This document shows positions 40,511-50,278 of a DNA stretch of 64,000 nucleotides, piece by piece; the stretch's first letter is position 1; each line of letters starts with the position of its first letter. Below the pieces are notes generated by a model. It was not told where the DNA came from. It ran no database searches and saw only the letters and a program-made list of their open reading frames with translations. This DNA comes from Gammaproteobacteria bacterium (GTDB lineage: Bacteria; Pseudomonadota; Gammaproteobacteria; Competibacterales; Competibacteraceae): the NCBI GenBank assembly GCA_024235035.1, contig JACKNE010000008.1, positions 124,001 through 188,000 on the forward strand, in the 5' to 3' direction. A program made the position numbers and the translations under genes.

Positions 40511-41800
40511 ATGAACATCCTGATTGTCGGCGGCGGCGGCCGTGAACACGCTCTGGCCTGGAAGGTTGCACAATCCAGTCGTGTCAACATGGTCTACGTG
40601 GCGCCGGGCAATGCCGGCACCGCTCGCGAACCCAAGGTGACCAACATCGCCATCACCGCCGACGATCTACCAGATTTACTCCAGTTCGCCTGCGATCATC
40701 GCATCGATCTGACGCTCGTCGGCCCGGAAGTCCCGCTAGTGCTGGGCATCACCGATCAGTTCACCCAAGCCGGTCTTCGCTGCTTTGGCCCTTCCAAGGC
40801 GGCGGCGCAACTGGAAGGCTCCAAGACTTTCACCAAGGATTTCCTGGCTCGTCATCACATCCCGACTGCCCACTACCAAAGCTTCACCGATCCGGATGCG
40901 GCGGAACAATTCATCCGAGAAATGGGCGCCCCGATCGTGGTCAAGGCTGACGGGTTGGCCGCCGGCAAGGGAGTGATCCTGGCGCAGAGCGAGGATGAAG
41001 CGATTGCTGCCATACGTGGCATGTTGAGCGGCGCGGATTTCGGCGCTGCCGGACAGCGGGTGGTGGTCGAAGAGTTCCTGGTGGGTGAGGAAGCCAGTTT
41101 CATCGTCATGACTGATGGCGAACATATCCTGCCCATGGCTTCTTCCCAGGATCACAAGGCCCGAGACAACGGCGACCAAGGGCCGAATACCGGAGGCATG
41201 GGTGCCTATTCTCCCGCGCCCGTGGTGACGCCGCAGCTACATGACCGCATCATGGCCGAGATCATCGAGCCAACCGTGCGTGGCATGGCAGCGGAAGGTT
41301 GCCGTTATGTTGGGTTTCTCTACGCCGGAGTGATGATCACCGCCGATGGTCCCAAGGTGTTGGAATACAACTGCCGACTGGGCGATCCTGAGGCCCAGCC
41401 ACTGCTACTCAGGCTACGCTCCGATCTGTTGGAACTATGCCAAGCGGCGCTGGAAGGACGACTGCATGAGGTCGCAGCGGATTGGGACTCACGTTCGGCG
41501 TTGGGCGTAGTGATGACCGCCGCCGGTTATCCCGGCCGCTATCAGCAAGGTGACATCATCGCGGGCTTGCCCGCGCAAGATACGGCATTCAGTGACGACA
41601 TCAAACTGTTCCATGCTGGGACAGCAGAAGCGAAGGATGGCCATGTCATCACTCACGGCGGGCGAGTGCTCTGCGTCACCGCTCTCGGCTCCACGGTCGC
41701 TGCAGCGCAGAATCTAGCCTACAACGGGGTCAAGCGTGTGCATTGGGACGGCGCATATTATCGTACTGATATCGGTTATCGGGCCATTGCACGGGAATAA
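40511..41800 (+). CDS. purD: Phosphoribosylamine-glycine ligase
   Basis: A 429-residue ATP-grasp enzyme making glycinamide ribonucleotide from phosphoribosylamine and glycine. Visible: N-terminal VGGGGREHALAWK, VGPEVPLVLG, KADGLAAGKGV in the ATP-grasp core, and EYNCRLGDPEAQP with metal-binding residues. The length equals E. coli PurD. It forms an operon with purH and ends only 17 nt before the convergent rho stop codon, with no terminator hairpin between them. Confidence 0.97.
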   Translation: MNILIVGGGGREHALAWKVAQSSRVNMVYVAPGNAGTAREPKVTNIAITADDLPDLLQFACDHRIDLTLVGPEVPLVLGITDQFTQAGLRCFGPSKAAAQLEGSKTFTKDFLARHHIPTAHYQSFTDPDAAEQFIREMGAPIVVKADGLAAGKGVILAQSEDEAIAAIRGMLSGADFGAAGQRVVVEEFLVGEEASFIVMTDGEHILPMASSQDHKARDNGDQGPNTGGMGAYSPAPVVTPQLHDRIMAEIIEPTVRGMAAEGCRYVGFLYAGVMITADGPKVLEYNCRLGDPEAQPLLLRLRSDLLELCQAALEGRLHEVAADWDSRSALGVVMTAAGYPGRYQQGDIIAGLPAQDTAFSDDIKLFHAGTAEAKDGHVITHGGRVLCVTALGSTVAAAQNLAYNGVKRVHWDGAYYRTDIGYRAIARE

Positions 41801-41817
41801 GATGCCAATGGGTCTTC

Positions 41818-43074
41818 TCAACGCTTCATCGATTCGAAAAATTCCTTGTTAGTTTTGGTGTTTTTCAACCGCTCCAACAAGAATTCCATAGCCTGCAATT
41901 CATCCATGGGATGCAGTAGTTTGCGCAAGATCCACATCTTCTGCAGATCGTCTTGATCGGTCAACAGCTCCTCGCGGCGAGTGCCAGAGCGGTTGATGTC
42001 GATGGCTGGAAATACTCGTTTCTCGGAAATTCGCCGATCAAGGTGGATCTCCATGTTGCCAGTGCCCTTGAACTCCTCGTAGATCACATCGTCCATGCGT
42101 GAACCGGTATCGATCAGGGTCGTCGCGAGAATAGTCAGCGAGCCACCCTCCTCAATGTTACGCGCCGCGCCGAAAAAACGTTTGGGTTTTTGCAGGGCAT
42201 TGGCATCCACGCCGCCGGTCAGCACCTTGCCGGAGGACGGCACGACCGTGTTGTAGGCCCGCGCCAGCCGGGTAATGGAATCCAGCAAAATCACCACATC
42301 ACGCTTGTGTTCCACCAACCGTTTGGCTTTATCCGATACCATTTCCGCCACCTGCACATGGCGGGTGGCGGGTTCGTCAAAGGTGCTGGATACCACTTCG
42401 CCGCGCACCGAGCGCTGCATCTCGGTTACCTCCTCCGGTCGCTCATCGATCAGCAGTACGATCAGATAGCACTCGGGATGGTTGGCAGCGATGCTTTGGG
42501 CAATATTCTGCAACATCATGGTCTTGCCTGCTTTTGGCGGCGAGACGATCAGCCCGCGCTGACCCTTGCCGATGGGGGCGATCAGATCGATGACCCGAGC
42601 GGTAATGTCCTCGGTGCTGCCGTTGCCGCGCTCCAATTGCATCCGTTCGGTCGCGTGCAGGGGTGTCAGATTCTCGAACAGCACCTTGTTCTTGGAAGCT
42701 TCCGGTGGCTCGAAATTAATATCACCAACCTTGAGCAAGGCAAAATAGCGCTCACCCTCCTTGGGTGGACGAATCTTACCGCTCACCGTGTCGCCAGTAC
42801 GCAGGTTGAAGCGACGGATCTGACTCGGTGAGACATAGATATCGTCAGGACCGGCCAGATAGGAACTGTCAGCGGAACGCAGGAACCCAAAACCATCCTG
42901 AAGAATCTCCAACACCCCATCGCCGGAAATATCCTCGCCGTTCTTGGCCAGCGCCTTGAGAATGGCAAAGATGACATCTTGTTTGCGGGACCGCGCCGTA
43001 CCTTCAAGTCTTAATTCCTGAGCGATGGCGATCAGGTCAGCGGCAGATTTCTTTTTAAGTTCAGTCAGATTCAT
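41818..43074 (-). CDS. rho: Transcription termination factor Rho
   Basis: A 418-residue hexameric RNA-dependent ATPase, essentially the E. coli length. Features are the N-terminal LTELKKKSAADLIAIAQEL helix, the RNA-binding region (YLAGPDDIYVSPSQIRRF), the Walker A SPPKAGKTMMLQ (about 177-188), Walker B VILLDSITRLAR, and the Q/R-loop segments near VDANALQKPKRFFGAAR. trxA lies directly upstream on the same strand and rhlB is divergent from trxA, the order known from enterobacteria. The 190-bp leader (43075-43264) has room for the autoregulation known in other species, but I see no defined hairpin. Confidence 0.98.
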   Translation of the reverse strand: MNLTELKKKSAADLIAIAQELRLEGTARSRKQDVIFAILKALAKNGEDISGDGVLEILQDGFGFLRSADSSYLAGPDDIYVSPSQIRRFNLRTGDTVSGKIRPPKEGERYFALLKVGDINFEPPEASKNKVLFENLTPLHATERMQLERGNGSTEDITARVIDLIAPIGKGQRGLIVSPPKAGKTMMLQNIAQSIAANHPECYLIVLLIDERPEEVTEMQRSVRGEVVSSTFDEPATRHVQVAEMVSDKAKRLVEHKRDVVILLDSITRLARAYNTVVPSSGKVLTGGVDANALQKPKRFFGAARNIEEGGSLTILATTLIDTGSRMDDVIYEEFKGTGNMEIHLDRRISEKRVFPAIDINRSGTRREELLTDQDDLQKMWILRKLLHPMDELQAMEFLLERLKNTKTNKEFFESMKR

Positions 43075-43264
43075 GAAAGCTTGCTCGAAGCGGACGGGTG
43101 CTGAGAACGCGCGCCCGCGAGGAAGGAAGATCGGGAAATGGACCAGGGATGGCCAAGTACAAGGAACGAGGGTTGAGGCAATGAAAACGCCGCGATGCGA
43201 TGAGTGAAAGCTAACACGGTTGCGAAACGGCGTCTAGCCTGGGGCCGACGCCGAGCCGTCAGTA

Positions 43265-43594
43265 TCAACGCAGATTGCTATCGAGGAAAGCGGTCAGTTG
43301 CGACTTGGACTGCGCACCGACCTTTTGCGCCTCAACATTGCCACCACGAAACAGCATCAGGGTCGGAATGCCACGGATGCCGTACTTGGGCGGGGTATTC
43401 TGGTTATCATCGACATTCAGCTTGCAAATCTTGACGCGATCACCGTATTCCGTAGCGATTTCATCCAGGATCGGTGCAATCATCCGGCAGGGACCGCACC
43501 ATTCCGCCCAATAATCCACTAGGACGGGTTGCTCAGCCTTGAGGACCTCAGTCTCAAAAGTGTCGTCAGTGACATGCACGATGTGTTCGCTCAT
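43265..43594 (-). CDS. trxA: Thioredoxin 1
   Basis: A 109-residue thioredoxin with the active-site WCGPC (about 32-36), the cis-Pro loop GIRGIPTLML and the usual DSNL C-terminus. It reduces protein disulfides in the cytoplasm. I use the ATG at 43594 (MSEHIVHV), which gives the normal size; the frame is open further upstream but the added sequence is unlike thioredoxin. It lies between rho and the divergent rhlB. Confidence 0.97.
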   Translation of the reverse strand: MSEHIVHVTDDTFETEVLKAEQPVLVDYWAEWCGPCRMIAPILDEIATEYGDRVKICKLNVDDNQNTPPKYGIRGIPTLMLFRGGNVEAQKVGAQSKSQLTAFLDSNLR

Positions 43595-43847
43595 GGAATA
43601 GTTCTCCGATTCGGAAGTGGGAACAAGGCGGCGGGACAGGCTGAAAAAGGCAGAGTGCGCAACTGTCCGGTGTATTTGAAGGAACCGCCACCGGGGCGCA
43701 GCCAGCGAAAATCGGCAGCGCGCGGCGTTCAACAGGGCATATTGTGGCAAAATACTCCACCGGGGCACAAATCTTTCATTCCCTTTTGCCTGGATAGGCG
43801 CTTGCGCCAGCCCCCTCACCCTGCTCACTCGGGATAGTCGCACAATC

Positions 43848-45122
43848 ATGCAAAAAGATCATCTCACTCACGTCCCGTTTTCTTCGTTGGGCCTGACCGA
43901 TTCGCTGTTGGAAAGCCTAGAGGATGCCGGTTTTACTTATTGCACACCGATTCAGGCCGCCACGCTACCACTGGCGCTCAAGGGCCAGGATATCGCTGGC
44001 CAGGCACAGACTGGCACCGGCAAAACGGCAGCCTATGTGTTGGCCGCCCTGCATCATCTGATGGAGACGCCGGTCGCCGAGGACACAGTTGGCCCTTGGG
44101 CCATCGTCATTGCCCCAACCCGGGAATTAGCGGTCCAGATCCACCGTGATGCCGAGTTACTGGGTCGTTACACCGGCCTCAAGTTCGCTGTCGTCTACGG
44201 CGGCACCGGTTATGACAGCCAGCGCCGCCAACTGGAGATCGGGGTGGATGTTTTGATCGGCACCCCCGGACGGCTGATCGATTACTACAAACAGGGCGTC
44301 TACAAGCTCAACCACATTGAGGTGGTGATCTTGGACGAAGCCGACCGCATGTTCGACCTCGGCTTTATTACCGATATCCGCTATTTGCTGCGCAAGATGC
44401 CGCCGCCCGGTCAACGTATCAACATGCTATTCTCAGCCACCCTCAGCAACCGGGTCATGGAACTGGCCTATGAGCATATGAACGATCCTCAAGTGATGCG
44501 GATCGAGTCCGAATATGTCACCGCCGAAAATGTGCGGCAAGCCCTTTACCATGTTTCCACCCACGACAAGATTCCGCTGTTGCTGGGAGTGCTGCGCCAG
44601 CAAGATCCGCAACGCACCATGATTTTCGTCAACACGAAACGAGCCGCAGATCGGGTGACTGGCTACCTGCTGGGCAATGGCCACGAAGCAGGTGTTCTGT
44701 CCGGCGATATTCCACAAAACAAGCGCCTTCAGTTGTTGCAAGCCTTCCAACGCGGCGAGCTACCGATCCTGGTGGCAACCGACGTAGCGGCGCGTGGCCT
44801 GCACATCTCGGATGTCACCCACGTCATTAACTTCGATCTTCCACAAGATCAGGAGGATTATGTCCATCGTATCGGCCGCACCGCTCGCATTGGCGCTAGT
44901 GGCGACGCTATCAGTTTCGCCTGTGAAGAATACGTGTACTCGCTACCAGAGATCGAGGCATTCATCGGCCAGAAAATTCCGGTACTACCAATCACCGAAG
45001 ACCTGCTGCTGGAGTACAAACCTCCCAAACGACTGGAGCGCCGCCGGCCACCCCTGTCTGGCGGTGAACCGCGTAACCGTAGCCGAAGCCCGCATCACCG
45101 GCGACCAGTCAATCGCGGCTGA
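43848..45122 (+). CDS. rhlB: ATP-dependent RNA helicase RhlB
   Basis: A 424-residue DEAD-box helicase: Q-motif YCTPIQAATLP, Walker A AQTGTGKT, PTRELAVQ, DEADRMFDLGF (motif II), SATLSNR (III), and YVHRIGRTARIG (VI). The MFDLGFITDIRYLLR block and the position beside trxA and rho are typical of RhlB, an RNase E degradosome component. A basic Arg-rich tail ends the protein. There is no strong ribosome site at 43848; the ATG is chosen by homology to the family N-terminus. Confidence 0.95.
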   Translation: MQKDHLTHVPFSSLGLTDSLLESLEDAGFTYCTPIQAATLPLALKGQDIAGQAQTGTGKTAAYVLAALHHLMETPVAEDTVGPWAIVIAPTRELAVQIHRDAELLGRYTGLKFAVVYGGTGYDSQRRQLEIGVDVLIGTPGRLIDYYKQGVYKLNHIEVVILDEADRMFDLGFITDIRYLLRKMPPPGQRINMLFSATLSNRVMELAYEHMNDPQVMRIESEYVTAENVRQALYHVSTHDKIPLLLGVLRQQDPQRTMIFVNTKRAADRVTGYLLGNGHEAGVLSGDIPQNKRLQLLQAFQRGELPILVATDVAARGLHISDVTHVINFDLPQDQEDYVHRIGRTARIGASGDAISFACEEYVYSLPEIEAFIGQKIPVLPITEDLLLEYKPPKRLERRRPPLSGGEPRNRSRSPHHRRPVNRG

Positions 45123-45134
45123 AACGGTGTGATC

Positions 45135-46691
45135 ATGACCTCATCTTTACCCTCACCTCTCAAGTGCAGCGTCGCCAGCGGTCATCCGCGGGTGACCGAA
45201 GCTGCCAGCGCCATCTTGCAAGCAGGCGGCAACGCTTTCGATGCGGTTGTAGCGGCAGGCTTTGCCAGCGCCGTAGCCGAACCGACCCTGACCAGCCTCG
45301 GTGGCGGCGGATTTCTGTTGGCGCGTACTGCACAACGCAGATCGGTGCTCTTCGATTTCTTCGTCAATACGCCTGGCCAAGGTCTCCGCACCGGTGAGTT
45401 GCAACCTCATTTCCTGCCTATTACCGTTCGTTTCCCAAGCAGCGAGCAGATTTTCAACGTCGGCCTGGGGTCTGCAGCGACGCCAGGGGTATTACGAGGT
45501 TACCTGCACATTCACCGCCGACTGGGTCGGTTGCCGTTAACGGACATATTGGCACCCGCTATCGACTTAGCGCGTGCTGGGGTAACGATTAATCCGGCTC
45601 AGGCTTATTTCCTGAATTTACTGGTTCCGGTCATGACCCTGACTGGCGCGGGGCGCATGTTGTTTCAGCCGGACGGCCGCTATCTGGGCGAAGGCGACAT
45701 CTTTCGTAACCCTGAACTGGCCACCTTCTTGGAGACGCTGCCGACCGATGGCGAACAAGCGTTCTATGCCGGCGAACTGGCTCGCTGCATCGATGGGGAT
45801 ATGCGCGAGGGCGATGGAATATTGACGGCTACCGATCTAGCCTCTTATCAGGTCATCGAGCGTGAACCGTTACCTACCGATTATCGCGGCTTCCGGTTGC
45901 TGACCAACCCACCTCCCTCGTTTGGTGGTTCCTTGATCGGGCTGTCGTTGCGCCTCCTGGAAGCACGCCAGATGACTGAACTGACGTTTGGCTCGCCAGC
46001 GCACCTGGCGCTGCTGGTCGCTGTAATGCAGGAAGTCGAGCGTTGCCGTACCGAGGGTTATCTGAGTTCCGCCGATCTGGGCCAGCCGGGTTTGGCCAAG
46101 AGCTTGGAACGGGTACGACAGGTTTCAGGCGGCACAACTCACATCAGCATCTGCGACGCCGAGGGCAACGCCGCTAGCATGACGACCTCGAATGGCGAGG
46201 GTTCGGGCTATTTTGTCCCCCATACCGGCATCATGCTCAACAATATGATGGGCGAGGATGATCTGCATCCGGAAGGTTTCCACGTCAGCCCCCCCGGTGT
46301 GAGAGTCGCCTCGATGATGGCGCCATCACTGCTGTTGGAGGATAATCAGGTTCGGTTGGCGCTCGGCAGTGGCGGCAGCAAGCGCATTCGCACCGCTTTG
46401 CTGCAAGTGATCAGCAATAGCGTGGATTTCGCCATGAATCCCAAGAAAGCCGTGGAAGCACCGCGCCTACACTGGGACTGCCAGCAGATCCAGATTGAAC
46501 CAGGATTCGGTGATGTCGTGTTGGAGGCGCTGGCGGAACACTGGCCGCTCAACCGCTGGACAACCCAAGATGTCTACTTTGGTGGAGTTCACGCAGCAGC
46601 GCCCGGTGGCGCAGGCGCAGGCGATCCGCGCCGCGGCGGTCATGCGGCGATGGTTCAGATCCCCTCTACTTCCCAATCCATCACCCCTTGA
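45135..46691 (+). CDS. Gamma-glutamyltransferase family protein
   Basis: About 518 residues of the Ntn-hydrolase gamma-glutamyltransferase family. The N-terminal GHPRVTEAASAILQAGGNAFDA block, the catalytic Thr at the start of GTTHISICDAEGNAASMTTSNGEGSG, and GGSKRIRTALLQVI are all present; autocleavage before the Thr would give two subunits. There is no signal peptide, so it is probably cytoplasmic, unlike classical periplasmic GGT. ATG 45135 is preferred; an in-frame GTG at 45129 is possible. It starts 12 nt after rhlB and may be co-transcribed. Confidence 0.93.
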   Translation: MTSSLPSPLKCSVASGHPRVTEAASAILQAGGNAFDAVVAAGFASAVAEPTLTSLGGGGFLLARTAQRRSVLFDFFVNTPGQGLRTGELQPHFLPITVRFPSSEQIFNVGLGSAATPGVLRGYLHIHRRLGRLPLTDILAPAIDLARAGVTINPAQAYFLNLLVPVMTLTGAGRMLFQPDGRYLGEGDIFRNPELATFLETLPTDGEQAFYAGELARCIDGDMREGDGILTATDLASYQVIEREPLPTDYRGFRLLTNPPPSFGGSLIGLSLRLLEARQMTELTFGSPAHLALLVAVMQEVERCRTEGYLSSADLGQPGLAKSLERVRQVSGGTTHISICDAEGNAASMTTSNGEGSGYFVPHTGIMLNNMMGEDDLHPEGFHVSPPGVRVASMMAPSLLLEDNQVRLALGSGGSKRIRTALLQVISNSVDFAMNPKKAVEAPRLHWDCQQIQIEPGFGDVVLEALAEHWPLNRWTTQDVYFGGVHAAAPGGAGAGDPRRGGHAAMVQIPSTSQSITP

Positions 46692-46738
46692 GAGAGGGAG
46701 ACCACGTCACAAAACCCATATCTGAACGGGGGTATTGC

Positions 46739-47932
46739 ATGGAACTCAAGGATTACTTGTTGCTACTGGCCCGCCGCGACGGGTCCGATATCTACCTCAG
46801 CACCGGTGCGCCGCCTTGCGCCAAATTCCAGGGGGTACTGCGGGCGCTGGACAAAGAACCACTCCTGCACGGCCGGATCAAGGAAATTGCCTACTCCATC
46901 CTGGATGCGGCGCAAATTGCGGAGTTCGAGAAGACCTTGGAGATGAACCTAGCGATCAGCGAGCCGGATATCGGCCGGTTCCGAGTCAACATTTTCAAGC
47001 AGCGCGGCGAAGTGTCGATGGTCATTCGCAACATCAAGACCGACCTGCCCAATGTCAAGGATTTGGGTCTGCCGCCAGTATTGACCGAAGTGATCATGTC
47101 CAAGCGTGGGTTGATTCTGTTTGTCGGCGGCACCGGTTCGGGTAAGTCCACCTCGCTGGCGGCGCTGATCGATCACCGCAATACCAATAGCGGCGGACAT
47201 ATCATCACCATCGAAGATCCCATTGAATTCGTCCACCGTCATAAGCGCTCCATCGTCAATCAACGCGAAGTCGGGGTAGATACCTTGAGTTACGCCGACG
47301 CGCTGAAAAACACGCTGCGACAAGCCCCGGACGTGATCCTGATCGGGGAAATCCGCGACCGTGAGACCATGGAACACGCGTTGGCTTTTGCGGAAACCGG
47401 TCATCTGGCGATCTCCACTCTGCATGCCAATAGCGCCAACCAAGCTTTAGACCGTATCATCAATTTTTTCCCCGAGGAACGGCGTCCACAGCTATTGACC
47501 GACTTATCGGCCAACTTGCGTGCTTTCGTTTCACAACGGCTGGTTCCAACTGTGGATGGCAAGCGCGTGGCGGCCATTGAGATTCTGCTGCATTCCCCGA
47601 TGGTGGAAACCTTGATCAAGCGCGGCGAGGTAGCCGGTTTGAAGGAAATCATGGAGAAAGCCACTGGGGTAGGCATGCAGACTTTCGATCAAGCCCTGTT
47701 TGAACTGCATCGAGCTGGCAAGATCAGCTTCGAGGAAGCGATCAAGAATGCTGATTCCGCCAATAATCTGCGGTTGCGCATCAACCTTTCCGGTGGGGTG
47801 CCGGGTGCCGAAAAATCAAGTGGATCCGGGTTGTCGTTGGAAGCCTTAGCGGAACCTGAAGAGGAAGAGAAATCGGCATCACCCGCGCCATCGGTCGCCC
47901 AACGGAATCCGCTGCGTCCGGGGGAAGCTTGA
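46739..47932 (+). CDS. pilU: Type IV pilus retraction ATPase, PilU/PilT family
   Basis: A 397-residue secretion ATPase. Motifs: Walker A GGTGSGKSTSLAALID (about 130-145), the Asp and His boxes, Walker B DVILIGEIRDRETM and the HLAISTLHANSANQALDRI His box. The N-terminal MELKDYLLLLARRDGSDIYLS and the long C-terminal tail (about 355-397) fit PilU better than PilT. PilU assists PilT in pilus retraction. The upstream frame extends into the gamma-glutamyltransferase gene, so the ATG at 46739 is used. No pilT neighbours it. Confidence 0.92.
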   Translation: MELKDYLLLLARRDGSDIYLSTGAPPCAKFQGVLRALDKEPLLHGRIKEIAYSILDAAQIAEFEKTLEMNLAISEPDIGRFRVNIFKQRGEVSMVIRNIKTDLPNVKDLGLPPVLTEVIMSKRGLILFVGGTGSGKSTSLAALIDHRNTNSGGHIITIEDPIEFVHRHKRSIVNQREVGVDTLSYADALKNTLRQAPDVILIGEIRDRETMEHALAFAETGHLAISTLHANSANQALDRIINFFPEERRPQLLTDLSANLRAFVSQRLVPTVDGKRVAAIEILLHSPMVETLIKRGEVAGLKEIMEKATGVGMQTFDQALFELHRAGKISFEEAIKNADSANNLRLRINLSGGVPGAEKSSGSGLSLEALAEPEEEEKSASPAPSVAQRNPLRPGEA

Positions 47933-47934
47933 AC

Positions 47935-48552
47935 GTGGCGGTGCTCGATTCATTGCCGATGCTGGAAGTACCGATCTGGGTTCGAGGTTTGATTTTCGAC
48001 TGCGACGGGACACTGGTCAACACGTTGCCTCTGCATTACGCCGCCTGGGAAGAAACCTTCGCCGATCGAGGTCTGTCGTGTCCATTGGAGTTCCTGCTTC
48101 GGCACAACGGCAAGCCCACCGATCTGATTGTAGCTTTATACAATGCCGAATTTGGCCAAGCGATCGATATCGAGCCATTTACCAAGGACAAGGAGCGTCG
48201 AACCTATGCCCGACTGGATCTGGCGCAAGCACTGGAGCCGATAGCAACCTTGGCCCGATGCTATCATGGTCATTTGCCGATGGCCGTCGTTTCTGGTAGC
48301 AACCGTGCTAACGTGGAGCGAGCGCTTCAGGCGACGGGACTGCATAGGCTGTTTCCGGTAACGCTGACGGCGGATGATGGCCTGCCGCCAAAGCCGGCGC
48401 CGGACCTGTTCTTGGAAGCGGCGCAACGCATCGGTGTGGAACCGCGCTATTGCCAGGTTTTCGAGGATGCCGATTCCGGTCTGGAAGCGGCTCGTTGCGC
48501 TGGAATGTTGGCCACGGATGTTCGCCCAATGCTGGGTGAACGATATCGGTAA
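47935..48552 (+). CDS. HAD-family phosphatase (beta-phosphoglucomutase-like)
   Basis: About 205 residues of HAD subfamily IA. Motif I FDCDGTLVNT (nucleophile and acid Asp), motif II VVSGSNRAN, motif III KPAPDLF and motif IV VFEDADSGLEAA are complete. The cap domain is the helical type of beta-phosphoglucomutase and related sugar phosphatases; the substrate is not determinable. The GTG at 47935 has GGGGGAAG upstream; the pilU stop overlaps this ribosome site, so translation is likely coupled. An ATG at 47959 is an alternative. Confidence 0.9.
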   Translation: MAVLDSLPMLEVPIWVRGLIFDCDGTLVNTLPLHYAAWEETFADRGLSCPLEFLLRHNGKPTDLIVALYNAEFGQAIDIEPFTKDKERRTYARLDLAQALEPIATLARCYHGHLPMAVVSGSNRANVERALQATGLHRLFPVTLTADDGLPPKPAPDLFLEAAQRIGVEPRYCQVFEDADSGLEAARCAGMLATDVRPMLGERYR

Positions 48553-48570
48553 AATGGGAATTGGCATCGT

Positions 48571-49293
48571 ATGATCGATCGGCGCCCATCGCTTCTATCC
48601 CGTAGTGGTCCCGGCTCGCGGCAACCGCTTGCCAACCGAAGCATCTCACTGGTTGGACCAAAGCCCTGGGGCTGGCTCTGGAGTGGATGCAGCGGCTTGC
48701 TTATCGTTCTTCTGCTGTTGGCTGCTTGTGCTACGATGCCTCCACCTCGCAATGTCAATAACGCTTGCGCCATTTTTGCCGAATATGGCGACTGGTACCT
48801 CGACGCCAAAACCGCCAGCCGCCGCTGGGGAGTCCCTTTACCCGTGTTGCTGGCCATTATTCATCAGGAGTCAGCTTTCCGGTCCGATGCTCGTCCGCCA
48901 CCACGTACTTGGTACTTCGGCTTTATTCCCGGTCCACGCCCGACTTCCGCCTATGGCTATAGTCAGGCGCTGGATGGCACCTGGGATGATTACATTGCCG
49001 CCACCGGCAATCACGATGCCGATCGTGATCAATTCGACGCTGCCGTAGACTTTGTTGGCTGGTATGTTCACCAAACGGCCAAATACAACCACGTCGCCAA
49101 ATACGACGCTTATCGCCAGTATCTCGCCTACCATGAAGGCCGTGGTGGTTTTTCCAAAGGCAGCCATCGAAAAAAGCCCTGGCTGATTAAACGGGCGCGG
49201 CAAGTGAGCCAGCAAGCAAATCGTTATCGCGCCCAACTGGCCCGCTGTGAATCACAATTGGCCATCCAGCCATCCAGCGGATGGCCATTTTGA
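48571..49293 (+). CDS. SLT-type lytic transglycosylase lipoprotein
   Basis: A 240-residue lipoprotein. The lipobox LLAAC (Cys53) follows a hydrophobic stretch and an unusually long basic N-terminus. The SLT catalytic segment is VLLAIIHQESAFRSDARPPP with the catalytic Glu, and later SAYGYSQALDGTWDDY and the CDAAVDF-like FDAAVDFVGWYVHQ helix. These enzymes cut glycan strands in peptidoglycan. The gene starts 18 nt after the HAD gene. The start might be further in, because the 40 residues before the signal are long for a lipoprotein. Confidence 0.85.
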   Translation: MIDRRPSLLSRSGPGSRQPLANRSISLVGPKPWGWLWSGCSGLLIVLLLLAACATMPPPRNVNNACAIFAEYGDWYLDAKTASRRWGVPLPVLLAIIHQESAFRSDARPPPRTWYFGFIPGPRPTSAYGYSQALDGTWDDYIAATGNHDADRDQFDAAVDFVGWYVHQTAKYNHVAKYDAYRQYLAYHEGRGGFSKGSHRKKPWLIKRARQVSQQANRYRAQLARCESQLAIQPSSGWPF

Positions 49294-49311
49294 ACCTTGA
49301 CCAGCCGCCAT

Positions 49312-49342
49312 AAAAAAACCGCCAGCAAATCCGGCTGGCGGT
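49312..49342 (-). terminator. Hairpin with T-run on the minus strand
   Basis: A 9-bp perfect stem (ACCGCCAGC / GCTGGCGGT) with a 7-nt loop is followed on the minus strand by a seven-T run. It would terminate transcripts of the zinc-ribbon gene, though it lies about 240 nt past that stop codon. On the plus strand it follows the transglycosylase gene but lacks a T-run. The remaining gap (49343-49583) holds no gene. Confidence 0.6.
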
Positions 49343-49583
49343 CAAAAAGGATATTGAGCTTAAACACGCCTCACGATGGAAGCCAGCTCAAGCGCCCGTA
49401 AGTAGACGATCATTCGCCCTTCCGGTAAATCGGGAAAATCGATTAATCAATCAGGGTTTCTACTTATCAGATAGCTTAAGCAATTTCCTCAATAAAAATA
49501 CCTGTAGGGTGGACGTCGCCCACTATCGACTCTATTCATGATGTCTCACAAGGTTTAGCGGGTATGATTTTTTGAAAATCGTC

Positions 49584-50120
49584 TTAAGGTTCATCGGTCA
49601 CGCGCAAAAAGCTGGTCCCTTCGCATGCGAGACAGGAGCCAATCGCAGCAGGCGCATAAAATGCTACACATTCACCGCATCGTTCGCATTGTAAGGTTCC
49701 TGGCCCAGTGATTTCACCGCAGTAGTATCGCTCCTCCTCCTCCGCCCGCCCAGGTGACGTCTCGAACTCCAGGAGATCCAATCGCGACTGATCGACGCCA
49801 CGTTGGAAGAAATCCAGCAGCCGATCTTCCAGCAACTCCAGATCGAAGCGTAGCCAGGCGCGCAAATCACGGCCCGTAACCACCAGATAATGACCTGCGT
49901 CTTCCAGATCACGCTTCAGATAGCCTCCGATCAACTGGGCTTCCTCACGGGTCAATTCACCGACCTCCACCGCTTTTTCCGCTGCATGCTCGATGCTGGC
50001 GTTCAATTGAGGAAACGCGGCTTTCTCGGCCTGCTCCAGTTCTTCCAATCGGTTTTTCGCCCGCTCCATCATCTGCCGATAGGCGCGAACAAATGGCGAA
50101 CTGCTGGATGAATCATGCAT
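49584..50120 (-). CDS. Zinc-ribbon protein, DUF1451-like
   Basis: A 178-residue protein with a helical N-terminal part (VRAYRQMMERAKNRLEELE, about 10-30; EVGELTREEAQLIGGYLKRDLEDAG) and a C-terminal zinc ribbon with Cys pairs in CERCGEC and CLAC. This matches the DUF1451/YgdL-unrelated zinc-ribbon family common in gammaproteobacteria, function unknown. The ATG at 50120 is chosen over a longer frame. It is convergent with the transglycosylase and divergent from the phosphatidyltransferase. Confidence 0.82.
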   Translation of the reverse strand: MHDSSSSSPFVRAYRQMMERAKNRLEELEQAEKAAFPQLNASIEHAAEKAVEVGELTREEAQLIGGYLKRDLEDAGHYLVVTGRDLRAWLRFDLELLEDRLLDFFQRGVDQSRLDLLEFETSPGRAEEEERYYCGEITGPGTLQCERCGECVAFYAPAAIGSCLACEGTSFLRVTDEP

Positions 50121-50278
50121 GAGCGATCTCCAGCGCCACCCACTGGGGCAGCGGCGCTTCAAAGTTCATATTCGACCGAAACCGAACCACAAATGGCAGT
50201 TTTAGTCTCATTCAAATACACTAAGGTGACACAAAATGATACCGGGATACCGGAGTTTGGCGTGTAAACTCGGTCAAG